Assembly (NCBI RefSeq): GCF_002266465.3
Contig: NZ_CP029427.2
Location: 2,544,501-2,608,500 of the forward strand
Direction: 5' to 3'
DNA: 64,000 nt
Source of the DNA: Bradyrhizobium symbiodeficiens
GTDB lineage: Bacteria; Pseudomonadota; Alphaproteobacteria; Rhizobiales; Xanthobacteraceae
The notes beneath the pieces are model-generated. The model made no database searches. It saw only the letters and a list, made by a program, of their open reading frames with translations, and had not been told where the DNA came from. Position numbers and translations under genes: made by a program. Below are positions 8,819 to 17,255 of this stretch, in pieces. Positions within the stretch are counted from its first letter, which is position 1. Each line of letters opens with the position of its first letter.

Positions 8819-9412
8819 GCAGATGTCGCCGACCGGGTCGGCCGTGCCCTTCTGACCGGGCTTGGCTGCGCCGGCGGCCTTCGGGGCTGCGGGCGCAGGC
8901 GCGGCGGCAACGGTCGTACCTGCGGCCTTCGGCGCCGTGCCGGCAGACTTCGGCGTGCTCTTGGCCATGGCGTTGGCGGTGCTCGAGGGGATCGGCGGGC
9001 CGACCCGGGTCCAGGTCTCGCCGCCGCAGAGGAAGCCCATCACGCAGCCCTTGATTTCGAGCTGGTCGGTGCCGGCAGGCGTGATGGTCGCGCTGTAGAG
9101 CTGGCCGTCCTTGGCGTTGTAGACCTGCCCTTCCCACTGCTCGGCGCCGGGCTTCTTCTTCATGTCGATCAGGGTCACCATGCCCAGCGTGGGCCTGGTC
9201 TTCTTCGAGGCATCCGGATTGTTCTCGTCGCGCCCACCGGGCTGCTTTTCCCAGGAAACGGCGCCCCACATGCTGCCATTGCATTGGGCGACGCGAATGT
9301 TGGCGACGCCATCGGCAACCCGCCAGTCGCCGGTGGGATCGGCGGCGAGCGTCGGGGTCAGGCAGGTGTAACCGCCAGCCAGTATTAGTCCGGTGTAAAG
9401 GGCTAAACGCAT
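8786..9412 (-). CDS. Secreted DUF2147 protein
   Basis: Predicted exported protein of 208 residues. A signal peptide (MRLALYTGLILAGGYTCL) is cleaved around TLAA. The DUF2147 domain follows, starting DPTGDWRVADGVANIRVAQC, with WEGQVYNAKDGQLYSATI and VMGFLCGGETWTRV; proteins of this family adopt a lipocalin-like beta-barrel of unknown ligand. A linker rich in Ala, Pro and Lys (residues about 145-190) separates the domain from a short C-terminal CLLPEITGFAH. I set the start at the ATG at 9412, which has an AAGGAAC ribosome site, rather than the ATG 8 codons upstream. It sits between hpnN and hpnO, so a cell-envelope role is plausible but unproven. Confidence 0.85.
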   Translation of the reverse strand: MRLALYTGLILAGGYTCLTPTLAADPTGDWRVADGVANIRVAQCNGSMWGAVSWEKQPGGRDENNPDASKKTRPTLGMVTLIDMKKKPGAEQWEGQVYNAKDGQLYSATITPAGTDQLEIKGCVMGFLCGGETWTRVGPPIPSSTANAMAKSTPKSAGTAPKAAGTTVAAAPAPAAPKAAGAAKPGQKGTADPVGDICLLPEITGFAH

Positions 9413-9553
9413 GATAGTTCCTTGGCAGTGCAACATGGGCTAAAGCTGTGCTTGCGAAGATGGTCCGAAAAAGGGCAAAAGGCCGCACAGACCGTTTTCA
9501 GTCACGGTCCGTTTCCAGTTGACGAGACGGCCCTCAAGCGAAGTATGTAGCGG

Positions 9554-10945
9554 ATGCACAGCCCAAATCCAGACATGTCTCAGCTTTTCGCGGACCGTCA
9601 GGCCCAGCGCAGCACCCTGCATAATCGGTATCTGAACGAGCAGTTCGTTCGGGTTCTCAAGACCATCGGCTACGATGTCGGCTTCCAGAAGGGGCAGGGG
9701 CAGTATCTCTACGATCGCGACGGCGCGCGCTATCTCGATTTGTTGTCCGGCTTTGGCGTGTTCGCGATCGGGCGCAATCATCCGGTCATGCGCGATGCGC
9801 TCAAGAGCGTGCTTGATGCCGACCTGCCCAACCTCGTCCAGTTCGACGTCTCGGTGCTGGCCGGAGTGCTCGCCGAGCGGCTGCTGAAATATGTCCCGTA
9901 TCTGGACAAGGTGTTCTTCGCCAATTCCGGCGCCGAATGCGTCGAAGCCGCGATCAAGTTCGCGCGAGGCGCTACCGGCCGCCCCGGTATCGTCTATTGC
10001 GCCCACGGCTATCACGGTCTGACCTATGGCGCGCTGTCGCTGACCGGTGATTCGAACTTCCGCACCGGCTTCGAGCCGCTGCTGCCGGGCTGCACCTCGA
10101 TCCCGTTCAACGATCTGGCCGCGCTGGAAAAGGCGCTGGCCTCGCGCGAGGTCGCAGCCTTCGTGGTCGAGCCGATCCAGGGCAAGGGCGTCAACATGCC
10201 CACCGACGAGTTCCTGCCGGGCGCAGCCGCGCTCTGCAAGAAATACGGCACGCTGTTCGTCGCCGACGAAATCCAGACCGGCATGGGCCGGACCGGCCGC
10301 TTCCTCGCGGTCGAGCACTGGAACGTCGAACCCGACATGGTGCTGCTGTCGAAGTCGCTGTCCGGCGGCCACGTGCCTGTCGGCGCGGTGCTAACGCGCA
10401 AGGCCATCTTCGACAAGATTTTTAATCAGATGGATCGCGCCGTGGTGCACGGTTCGACCTTCTCGAAAAATGACCTCGCCATGGCCGCGGGCATCGCCAC
10501 GCTCGATGTCATGGAATCCGAGAAGCTGATCGAGTCCGCCGCCAAGCGCGGCGCCGAGCTGCGCCTCGCGCTGACGCGCATGGTGCCCGGCTACGAGCTG
10601 ATGAAGGAAGTGCGCGGCAAGGGCCTGATGATCGGCGTCGAGTTCGGCCCGCCGAAATCGCTGCGGCTGCGTGCCTCCTGGAACGTGCTGGAGGCCGCCA
10701 ACAAGGGCCTGTTCTGCCAGCTCATCACCGTGCCGCTGTTCAAGGATCACAAGATCCTGACCCAGGTCGCCGGCCACGGTAGCCACACCATCAAGCTGCT
10801 GCCGCCGCTCACCATCACCGAGGAAGACTGCAGCTGGATCGAGAAGGCGTTCGACGACGTCATCGCCGGCAGCCACAAGGTCCCCGGTGCGATCTGGTCG
10901 CTCGGAAAGACGCTGGTGGACAACGCGGTGCGAAGGTCGGCCTGA
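9554..10945 (+). CDS. hpnO: HpnO aminobacteriohopanetriol aminotransferase
   Basis: Class III PLP aminotransferase of 463 residues. HpnO converts the ribosyl/formyl side chain to aminobacteriohopanetriol, the last step visible in this hopanoid set. Visible features: LDLLSGFGVFAIGRNHP near residue 60, the glycine turn NSGAECVEAAIKFARGATGR, the cofactor strand LFVADEIQTGMGRTGRF with the catalytic Asp, and the Schiff-base lysine Lys267 in LLSKSLSGGHVPVGAV. The start is ambiguous between the ATG at 9554 and one 7 codons later (MSQLFADRQAQ); neither has a strong ribosome site. Confidence 0.92.
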   Translation: MHSPNPDMSQLFADRQAQRSTLHNRYLNEQFVRVLKTIGYDVGFQKGQGQYLYDRDGARYLDLLSGFGVFAIGRNHPVMRDALKSVLDADLPNLVQFDVSVLAGVLAERLLKYVPYLDKVFFANSGAECVEAAIKFARGATGRPGIVYCAHGYHGLTYGALSLTGDSNFRTGFEPLLPGCTSIPFNDLAALEKALASREVAAFVVEPIQGKGVNMPTDEFLPGAAALCKKYGTLFVADEIQTGMGRTGRFLAVEHWNVEPDMVLLSKSLSGGHVPVGAVLTRKAIFDKIFNQMDRAVVHGSTFSKNDLAMAAGIATLDVMESEKLIESAAKRGAELRLALTRMVPGYELMKEVRGKGLMIGVEFGPPKSLRLRASWNVLEAANKGLFCQLITVPLFKDHKILTQVAGHGSHTIKLLPPLTITEEDCSWIEKAFDDVIAGSHKVPGAIWSLGKTLVDNAVRRSA

Positions 10946-11017
10946 GGATCACCGTCCGGGCTGCAAGGCACCTATTCACGGTCTCGGAGCGCGTGAACGT
11001 GTAGGAACGTGTTCGCG

Positions 11018-11623
11018 TCAACGACGAAAAACCGTATCGAAAAGCGGTAGGACCTCGCTGCTCTTCTCAATTGCGAGAATGGCGCGGCGCTGTGTTCCGT
11101 AGAGGATCGGGATGTCAATCCAGGATCTGCTACGGATCAGACGCGAATTGTTGGATGCATCCTGCGGTGTGGCAGACAGGCCGATCAGAAAATGGGTGTC
11201 GTCGATTCGTACCGAGAGCGCGGCAACGGGCGCTCCCTTCGCTTGCTCGCTGGCCTTCAGCATAAGGCCCATGATCTGTTTGATCCTCCCCGCCGCGAAG
11301 CCTGGCGCGATCTCGATCTGTACCGTGTGAGAGGCCGACAATGCGGGATCGAAATTACGTCGAATGAAAATTCTCGTCCTGAGGACTCGCGAAGGCACCT
11401 CGACGTCCCCGCGTATCGTCACGTCCCCTGACGGTGCGAAAGCGTCCGCCGTCGGTTCTACGCGCCAAGTCACGCTTCCCTCGGCGCGGTTACCCCTGGG
11501 GTTGCCCGGATCTTCCTCGTAGAGAACGGCCCGCAACGTGGTGGCGAGCCCGTCGCGGGCAAATGCTGCCCCTGACGAGGCGATAGTCCAAACAGCGGCA
11601 ACTGCCAAAAAGAGAGAGCGCAT
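11018..11623 (-). CDS. Secreted hypothetical protein
   Basis: I do not recognise the family. From the ATG at 11623 (a second ATG lies one codon upstream) it encodes 201 residues with a clear signal peptide, MRSLFLAVAAVWTIASSG, cleaved near AAFARDG. The mature part has beta-rich segments (GSVTWRVEP, DVTIRGDVEVPSRVLRTRIFIRR, HTVQIEIAPGFAAG) and a C-terminal WIDIPILYGTQRRAILAIEKS. No cysteines or membrane helices are present in the mature part, which suggests a soluble periplasmic protein. The frame is open 23 codons upstream, but that extension would precede the signal peptide. It lies next to the anti-sigma gene on the same strand, so it could belong to that regulon. Confidence 0.75.
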   Translation of the reverse strand: MRSLFLAVAAVWTIASSGAAFARDGLATTLRAVLYEEDPGNPRGNRAEGSVTWRVEPTADAFAPSGDVTIRGDVEVPSRVLRTRIFIRRNFDPALSASHTVQIEIAPGFAAGRIKQIMGLMLKASEQAKGAPVAALSVRIDDTHFLIGLSATPQDASNNSRLIRSRSWIDIPILYGTQRRAILAIEKSSEVLPLFDTVFRR

Positions 11624-11698
11624 CATGGATACCAATCTACTGACGCTCTCCTGTGGCAGCAACCAAAAGTTGTTGTGCCTTTCGAGCCGCAATGCAGG

Positions 11699-12466
11699 CT
11701 ACCCCTCCACATTCGCCTTCATCGCCGCCTCGAACTTGTCGACGAACTCGGCGAGCTCGTCGGCGCCAATGTCGCTGACCGCCCAGAAGTTCAGGCCGCG
11801 CTCGCCCCAGCGGCGACAGTTGAAGCCCTGCATGGTCTGGGTCTTCGGCGGCCGGTGTTCGGTGCTCGATGTCTGTGCCACGAACAAATTGATCACGTGC
11901 TGGCGCCGCTTGTAGACCACCGCGCCGATGGCGCGGGCGTCGATATAGTCGAGCCGGCCGCCGACCAGCGTGAAGCCTTGCGCGGTGAGGTCGATCACGG
12001 GCGGGGCGACGTCGAGCTTGCCGTTGAACCAGGGCTTGACGGTGTGCTGGTCGGTCGAGACCACGTCAATGAGATGGCCGGCCTGGAGCGAGCGCAGGTG
12101 CGCCGAGACGACTTCCGAGAGGATACGCTGCTGGTCGTCCTGGCGCAGCACGACGGCGACGATGCCCGTTGCGGCGAGCGCGGAGACCGCGGAGCCCATC
12201 GCAAAGCCGCGCAGCAGGGAGCGGCGGGTCGGTTGCTGGCGTTGCGGCCCAGGCAGCGAGGCTTCGATACGGTTGCGCAGGCTTGCCGGCGCGGTGTAGC
12301 GCAGATTGGTGTCGGCGAGAACGCGCTGCATCTCGCGTTGCGCGGCAAACTCAGCCGCGCAAGCCGTGCAGCTTGCGATATGAGCTTCGACCTCGCGCGC
12401 ATGGCCGGCGTCGAGCTCGCCGTCGAGCAGCGCGTGAAGCATGATCCTTGCTTCGTCGCAGGTCAT
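11699..12466 (-). CDS. Anti-sigma factor, zinc-finger (ZAS) type
   Basis: Partner of the ECF sigma factor immediately upstream; the stop of the sigma gene and this ATG share the ATGA at 12463-12466. The 255-residue protein starts MTCDEARIMLHALLDGELD and carries the HxxxCxxC zinc motif HIASCTAC near residue 30, the signature of anti-sigma domains that clamp ECF factors. A single membrane helix (SLLRGFAMGSAVSALAATGI, residues about 83-105) precedes a periplasmic part of about 145 residues with DLTAQGFTLVGGRLDYID and YKRRQHVINLFV. The signal sensed is unknown; the neighbouring cupredoxin suggests metal or redox stress, which is inference. Confidence 0.88.
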   Translation of the reverse strand: MTCDEARIMLHALLDGELDAGHAREVEAHIASCTACAAEFAAQREMQRVLADTNLRYTAPASLRNRIEASLPGPQRQQPTRRSLLRGFAMGSAVSALAATGIVAVVLRQDDQQRILSEVVSAHLRSLQAGHLIDVVSTDQHTVKPWFNGKLDVAPPVIDLTAQGFTLVGGRLDYIDARAIGAVVYKRRQHVINLFVAQTSSTEHRPPKTQTMQGFNCRRWGERGLNFWAVSDIGADELAEFVDKFEAAMKANVEG

Positions 12467-13011
12467 CTGGAGTGCTCCTCTTCCGCCGTCCATGCCGCTC
12501 GCAACATGGCGCGGGCGCGGGCGAGGCGGGACATCACGGTGCCGATGGGCGCGCCGACGGCCTCTGCGATTTCACGATAGGACAAATTGTTGATCTCGCG
12601 CAGCACGAAGGTTTCCTTGAACGGCTCCGCCAGCGCGTCGATCAGCTTGCGGATGGCGCCGGCATCGCGGCTGCGCAGCGCTTCGGTTTCCGGGCTCGCC
12701 TCGCTCTCCTGCCAGATCGGTGTCTGCTCGGCGCCGGGCGTATCCTCGAGCGCGCTGGGCCTGTGGGCGCGCCGTGCGTATTCGGCGTTGCAGACATTGC
12801 GCAGGATCGCGAACAGCCAGGGCTTCATGGCCGGCCCGCGATAGCTGTCAAAGTGCTTCAGCGCGCGCAGATAGCACTCCTGCACCGCATCTTCCGCGTC
12901 GGAGGCGTCGCGCAGCAGATAGCGCGCGAGCGTGTAGACGTCGTCGAGATGGGGCAGCGCCGCTTCGCGAAAACGCCGCGCCTTGTCTGGATCGTCGCTT
13001 GTCGCTGGCAT
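12463..13011 (-). CDS. ECF RNA polymerase sigma factor
   Basis: 182-residue ECF sigma factor. Region 2 is recognisable at residues about 20-85 (DDVYTLARYLLRDASDAEDA, QECYLRALKHFDSYRG, AMKPWLFAILRNVCNAEYAR). Region 4 is at about 120-175 (EPFKETFVLREINNLSYREI, then GAPIGTVMSRLARARAMLR, the -35-binding helix-turn-helix). The start at 13011 (MPATSDDPDKARRFREAALP) was chosen over an in-frame start at 13122, because the extra 37 residues lack character and would cross the hairpin at 13059-13086. It is translationally coupled to the anti-sigma gene and lies downstream of the cupredoxin and metallophosphoesterase genes on the same strand. Confidence 0.9.
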   Translation of the reverse strand: MPATSDDPDKARRFREAALPHLDDVYTLARYLLRDASDAEDAVQECYLRALKHFDSYRGPAMKPWLFAILRNVCNAEYARRAHRPSALEDTPGAEQTPIWQESEASPETEALRSRDAGAIRKLIDALAEPFKETFVLREINNLSYREIAEAVGAPIGTVMSRLARARAMLRAAWTAEEEHSR

Positions 13012-13058
13012 TCCCGCTCGCTTTGCCGTTTCGCCTGATGTCGCCGGAGACGCAGGAG

Positions 13059-13086
13059 CCCGGCCGGCGTGGGACCACCGGCCGGG
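13059..13086 (-). terminator. Stem-loop between cupredoxin and sigma genes
   Basis: CCCGGCCGG (13059-13067) and CCGGCCGGG (13078-13086) form a perfect 9-bp stem around a 10-base loop. No T-run follows, so it may attenuate or stabilise the 3' end of the cupredoxin message rather than fully terminate. Confidence 0.5.
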
Positions 13087-13114
13087 CAGGACGTTGATGC
13101 CTTGGTTGGAGACG

Positions 13115-13450
13115 TTACTCAACCTTGATCATCCCCGTCATGTGCGGGTGCAGCGAACAAAAATATTTGTAGTCGCCCGCATTGGTGAAGGTGAACGAGA
13201 ACTTGTCGTCGGTATCCAGAGTCTTGGACCTGAACTTGCCGGCCGACACCACGGTGTGCGGGATGTCATCCCGGTTGGTCCAGGTCACGGTGGTGCCGAT
13301 CTTGATCTTGAGCTCGGCCGGCTGGAAGACGAAATTGTCGATATGCACGTCCATGTCGTCGGCACGGGCGCTTGTTGCGGGCAACAGGATGGCCGCGGCC
13401 AAGGCGAGGCCGAGATCGACACCGAAGTCGCGGCGATTGAGTGTCTTCAT
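13115..13450 (-). CDS. Periplasmic cupredoxin (plastocyanin/amicyanin-like)
   Basis: Small blue-copper protein of 111 residues. The signal peptide has a near-Tat motif (LNRRDFGVDLGLALAAAIL) and an A-D-A-like site before DDMDVHIDN. The mature domain shows the copper ligands of the family: His in DDIPHTVVS, then Cys, His and Met in YFCSLHPHMTGMIKVE at the C-terminus. The start at 13450 has ACGGAAG upstream; an ATG 8 codons earlier overlaps the end of the preceding metallophosphoesterase. It probably acts as a periplasmic electron carrier or copper-binding protein within this operon. Confidence 0.9.
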   Translation of the reverse strand: MKTLNRRDFGVDLGLALAAAILLPATSARADDMDVHIDNFVFQPAELKIKIGTTVTWTNRDDIPHTVVSAGKFRSKTLDTDDKFSFTFTNAGDYKYFCSLHPHMTGMIKVE

Positions 13451-13473
13451 TGTGAGCTTCCGTTCCGTCTGCA

Positions 13474-14418
13474 TCAGCCCTGGAGCGGCGTGTCGATGAT
13501 CGCCAGCCGCTGCTCGTTCTGCTTGAAGTTGACGCTGGCGACGCCGAGCATTGAGCGCAGTTTTGCGTCCTCGACCTTCATCGGGCCGGGCGAGGAGGCA
13601 GCTCCCGGCGCCGGCTGCGGGAAGGCAGTCGAGCGCGCGGTGTGGAAGGTGACGTTGCCCTCGACCTTCTGCATCACTTGATGGATGTGTCCGTTCAGCA
13701 CGGTGACCGAGCCGAAGCCCTTGACGTATTCCAGCGCACGGCCGCCGTCCTCGGTGCCCCAGCCCCATTCCGGATAGACGGTCCAGAGCGGGATGTGCGC
13801 GAACAGCACGATCGGCGTCGATTTCGACTTGCCGCGCAGATCGTCTTCGAGCCAGGCGAGCTGCTCGGCGCCGAGATTGCCGAGGCCCCCGGCCTTCATA
13901 TCGACGACGTTGACGAGGCCGATGAAGTGCACGCCGCCGGCGTCGAACGAATACCAGCCCTGGCCCTTGGTGCCCCGGCCATAGCGCTCGCGATAGAACT
14001 TCACCTCCTCGTCCAGGAAGTCATGCTCGCCGGGCACGTAATGCACGTCGAGCTTGCTCTGCGAGATGATGCGATCGGCATTGTCGAACTCGGCGGCCTT
14101 GGACAGATGCGTGATGTCGCCGGTGTGGATCATGAAGGACGGCTTTGTCGGCATCGCATTGATCTTGCCCACGGCCTCCTCCAGCGTGCCGAGCGCGTTG
14201 GGATTGGCCGGCTTGTCGAAGCCGACATGGCTGTCGCTGATCTGCAGGAACGTCATGCCGGGTGCCGCTGCGGTCGCAGCCTGCGCGGAATCGATGATGC
14301 CGAGCGAGCGCGGCACGCCTCCCGTGACGGTCCAGAGCACCCCGGTGCCGGCCCAGGTCATGCATTCCAGCACCTTGCGGCGGCTGACGCCGTCGTCCCC
14401 GTGATCGTGTCCGCTCAT
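13474..14418 (-). CDS. Exported calcineurin-like metallophosphoesterase
   Basis: 314-residue protein with a twin-arginine-like leader (SRRKVLECMTWAGTGVLW, residues 12-29) and signal cleavage near AQA. The metallophosphoesterase motifs are in order: DSHVG (first metal site), THTGD-like MIHTGDITH, GEHD (GNHD variant), FAHIPLW and NGHIHQ. It is therefore a dinuclear metal phosphoesterase acting outside the cytoplasm on an unknown substrate. An AGGAGACGTGGG ribosome site precedes the ATG at 14418. It appears to be the first gene of the leftward group containing the cupredoxin, the ECF sigma factor and the anti-sigma factor; the cupredoxin start lies 23 bases downstream of its stop. Confidence 0.9.
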   Translation of the reverse strand: MSGHDHGDDGVSRRKVLECMTWAGTGVLWTVTGGVPRSLGIIDSAQAATAAAPGMTFLQISDSHVGFDKPANPNALGTLEEAVGKINAMPTKPSFMIHTGDITHLSKAAEFDNADRIISQSKLDVHYVPGEHDFLDEEVKFYRERYGRGTKGQGWYSFDAGGVHFIGLVNVVDMKAGGLGNLGAEQLAWLEDDLRGKSKSTPIVLFAHIPLWTVYPEWGWGTEDGGRALEYVKGFGSVTVLNGHIHQVMQKVEGNVTFHTARSTAFPQPAPGAASSPGPMKVEDAKLRSMLGVASVNFKQNEQRLAIIDTPLQG

Positions 14419-14529
14419 CCCACGTCTCCTGTCGCCCGGAATTGGGCTTCGAGGAGGTGATTGGGGGAGGAGTGGATTTATTCGTGGACGGCGATGACGT
14501 TTTCGTGAGGTGGTTTTGGGGCGCGAGAG

Positions 14530-15411
14530 CTATTCTGCGAATTTTCGCACAGCCTCCAGCACGGCCGTGGGCACTTCCTGCGCGACACAATGCCCGGCGT
14601 CCTCGAACACTATCGTGCTGACCTTCGGGATCAGCGATGCCGCGCGCGCCGCCATCTCCCAATAGATCGGGCCTGACTTCGCGGCGGTCGTGACGCGCAC
14701 GGGACAGTCGATCTCGGCGAGCCCTGCAAACGGATTGCCGCGGGCGTCGCCGACGTAAACCTGCTCCATCGCTTCGTAGATCGGACGCAGGATCGCCGAC
14801 TCGATCTCCGGCGTGCAGCAAAGCCGTACCCGGCCATCGTCGAGCGTCGTGAAGCCATAGCGCACATACGCCTGCAGTGAGGTCTCGGTCCAATCCGCAA
14901 AGGACGGCGCGGCGCGGTAGCGCGCGAACACGGCGTCGGCATTCTCGAACTCAGCGCGTCGGCGCAAGGTGCCTTGGACACGGGCGACGGATTCGTCGTC
15001 CAACCCTCCGGCGCGCGCCGCGCGCGGATCCATGATGGTCGGCTCCATCACGAACAGGCGCGTGAAGCGCCCGGGCAGGAATTTTGCCGCGAGCAGCAGA
15101 TCCGTCGCGCCGGCGCTGTGGCCGATCCCGTAGACGTCATGCAGATCGAGCGCGTCGATCACCCGGCAGACGTCCTCGGCATAGTCCAGGAAGTGATAGT
15201 CGCCGGGCTTGTGACTCGCACCGTGGCCGCGGCGGTCAAGCGCATAGACGGTGTAGCTCGATGCAAGCTCGCGCGCGACTTCTTCCCAGACGCCCGCGAC
15301 GAATCCGGTGCCATGAACGAGCAGGGCAGGCGGCTTGCCGCTCTCGCCCCATTGCAGCATGGCGATCTCTGTGTCGGCCGGGCCGATGGAAAAGCGGTGG
15401 GGACTGATCAT
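14530..15411 (-). CDS. Alpha/beta hydrolase
   Basis: 293-residue serine hydrolase fold. LLVHGTGFVAGVWEEVAREL holds the oxyanion HG motif (residues about 31-50). The nucleophile elbow is GIGHSAGATDLL with the catalytic Ser, and the C-terminal EDAGHCVAQEVP carries the catalytic His. DCPVRVTTAAKSGPIYWEMA lies near the acidic residue strand. No signal peptide is present, so it acts in the cytoplasm; the substrate cannot be read from the sequence. It follows the GMC oxidoreductase gene by 12 bases on the same strand, so the two are probably cotranscribed and may act on the same compound. Confidence 0.87.
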   Translation of the reverse strand: MISPHRFSIGPADTEIAMLQWGESGKPPALLVHGTGFVAGVWEEVARELASSYTVYALDRRGHGASHKPGDYHFLDYAEDVCRVIDALDLHDVYGIGHSAGATDLLLAAKFLPGRFTRLFVMEPTIMDPRAARAGGLDDESVARVQGTLRRRAEFENADAVFARYRAAPSFADWTETSLQAYVRYGFTTLDDGRVRLCCTPEIESAILRPIYEAMEQVYVGDARGNPFAGLAEIDCPVRVTTAAKSGPIYWEMAARAASLIPKVSTIVFEDAGHCVAQEVPTAVLEAVRKFAE

Positions 15412-15423
15412 GGCGACGAGATG

Positions 15424-17043
15424 CTACTTCGCATCCTCCAGGATCATCGTCGCGCCCTTCTCGGCGATCATCGCCGTCGGCGTGTTGGTGTTGCCCGAGG
15501 TGATGGTCGGCATGATCGAGGCATCGACGATGCGCAGGCCTTCGAGCCCGTAGAAGCGGAGGCGCTCGTCCACCACGGCCATCGGATCGCTCACTGCGCC
15601 CATCTTGGCCGTGCCGACGGGATGGAAGATGGTGGTGCCGATATCGCCGGCGGCTTTTGCGAGCGAGGCATCGTCATCGCCGACGGAGGGGCCGGGCAGA
15701 TATTCGCTCGGGCGATATTTGGCCAGCGCCTTCTGCTGCATCAGGCGGCGCGTGGTGCGGATGGCGTCGGCGCCGACCTGGCGGTCGTCGTCGGTCGACA
15801 GGTAATTCGGCGCGATGATCGGCTTCTCGTCGGGGCTCGCCGAGCGCAGCCGCACGGTGCCGCGCGAGGTCGGTTGCAGATTGCAGGCGCTGACGGTGAT
15901 GGCGGGGAAGCGGTGCAGGGGATCGCCGAACTTGTCGAGCGACAGCGGCTGCACATGGAACTGGATGTTGGCGCGCGCGCGCGTCGCGTCCGAGCGCGTG
16001 AAGATGCCGAGCTGCGAGGGTGCCATCGTCAGCGGCCCGCGGCGGCGGAAGGCGTAGTCGAGCCCCATCAGGCCGCGGCGGACCAAATTGTAATAGGTCT
16101 CGTTCAGCGTTCGCACGCCCTCGACCTTGTAGATCGCGCGCTGCTGCAGATGGTCCTGCAGATTGCGGCCGACGCCGGGCTTGTCCATGACGATGTCGAT
16201 GCCGAGCGGCGACAGCCAGTCGGCAGGCCCGATGCCGGAGCGATGCAGCACCTGCACCGAGCCGATCGAGCCTGCCGAGAGGATCACTTCGCGTTTCGCA
16301 CGCGCTTCGATCATCTCGCCGTTCTGGATGAAGCGCACGCCGACGGCGTGGCCCTGCTCGATGATCAGGCGGTCGACCAACACATGCTTTTCGAGCCGCA
16401 GGTTCGGACGGTTCAGCGCCGGCTTGAGGAAGCCGCGCGCCGACGACCAGCGCCGGCCGCGCTTCTGGTTGACGTGAAAATAGCTGGTGCCTTCGTTGTC
16501 GCCGGTGTTGAAATCGGGGATGCGCTTGATCCCCATCTGCTCGGCGGCATCGCCGACGGCATCGAGAACGTCCCATGACAGCCGCGGCGCCTCGATGCGC
16601 CAGCCGCCCCCGGCGCCGTGGTGCTCGCTCGCCCCCAGGAAGTGATCCTCGAGCCGCCTGAACAGCGGCAGCACATCGTCATAGCCCCAGCCGGTCATGC
16701 CGAGCTGGCGCCAATGATCGTAATCGGCGGCCTGGCCGCGCATCGAGATCATGGCGTTGATCGCCGAGCACCCGCCGATCACCTTGCCGCGAGGATAGGC
16801 CAGCGAACGGCCGTTCAGGCCGGGCTCGGCCTCGGTCTTGAACATCCAGTCCGAGCGCGGATTGCCGATGGCAAAGAGATAGCCGACGGGAATGTGGAAC
16901 CAGATCCAGTTGTCGTCGCCGCCTGCTTCGAGGACGAGGACGCGTTTGCCGGGATCGGCCGACAGGCGGTTCGCGACGATGCAGCCCGCCGTACCTGCCC
17001 CGACGACAATATAGTCAAATTCACCTTCGAGCCGTCTCGGCAT
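15424..17043 (-). CDS. GMC-family FAD alcohol/choline dehydrogenase-like oxidoreductase
   Basis: 539-residue flavoprotein oxidising an alcohol, possibly choline-like. The FAD-binding GAGTAG lies at residues 15-20, LVLEAGG follows, and the GMC signature is PRGKVIGGCSAINAMI near residue 85. A second signature is LSAGSIGSVQVLHRSGIG, and the catalytic pair is at His474 (HPVGTAKMG) and Asn518 (SGNTNTP). I placed the start at 17043 (MPRRLEGEFDYIVVG), which has a GGAAGCGG ribosome site. The frame remains open to 17091, but that stretch lies in a palindromic repeat. Confidence 0.9.
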   Translation of the reverse strand: MPRRLEGEFDYIVVGAGTAGCIVANRLSADPGKRVLVLEAGGDDNWIWFHIPVGYLFAIGNPRSDWMFKTEAEPGLNGRSLAYPRGKVIGGCSAINAMISMRGQAADYDHWRQLGMTGWGYDDVLPLFRRLEDHFLGASEHHGAGGGWRIEAPRLSWDVLDAVGDAAEQMGIKRIPDFNTGDNEGTSYFHVNQKRGRRWSSARGFLKPALNRPNLRLEKHVLVDRLIIEQGHAVGVRFIQNGEMIEARAKREVILSAGSIGSVQVLHRSGIGPADWLSPLGIDIVMDKPGVGRNLQDHLQQRAIYKVEGVRTLNETYYNLVRRGLMGLDYAFRRRGPLTMAPSQLGIFTRSDATRARANIQFHVQPLSLDKFGDPLHRFPAITVSACNLQPTSRGTVRLRSASPDEKPIIAPNYLSTDDDRQVGADAIRTTRRLMQQKALAKYRPSEYLPGPSVGDDDASLAKAAGDIGTTIFHPVGTAKMGAVSDPMAVVDERLRFYGLEGLRIVDASIMPTITSGNTNTPTAMIAEKGATMILEDAK

Positions 17044-17066
17044 TCCGCTTCCACCCAACAAGCGCA

Positions 17067-17163
17067 TCATGTCCGGGCTTGTCCCGGCCATCCACGCACT
17101 TTCCGTCCTAATAGTCAGACGTGGACGGCCAAGACAAGCTGGCTACAAGCCCCGGCCATGACG
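17067..17163. repeat. Imperfect palindromic repeat in the GMC/M20 gap
   Basis: The left arm has CATGTCCGGGCTTGTCCCGG and CCATCCACG (17068-17096). The right arm has CGTGGACGGCC and GCCCCGGCCATGACG (17120-17163), an imperfect inverted copy. It resembles a very common Bradyrhizobium intergenic repeat from memory. It lies between divergent genes and rules out the longest possible starts of both. Confidence 0.75.
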
Positions 17164-17255
17164 AGAGGACAGGGTTACCCTCGGCCCACGGCAGTGGGTG
17201 GACTGGCGCTTGCATGTTAGACAGTCCTGCATTTTCAACAACGCCTGAGACCCCC

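Noticed and set aside
14974..16578. 534-codon frame opposite the hydrolase and GMC genes
   Set aside because: No family motif; the opposite strand carries complete catalytic signatures.
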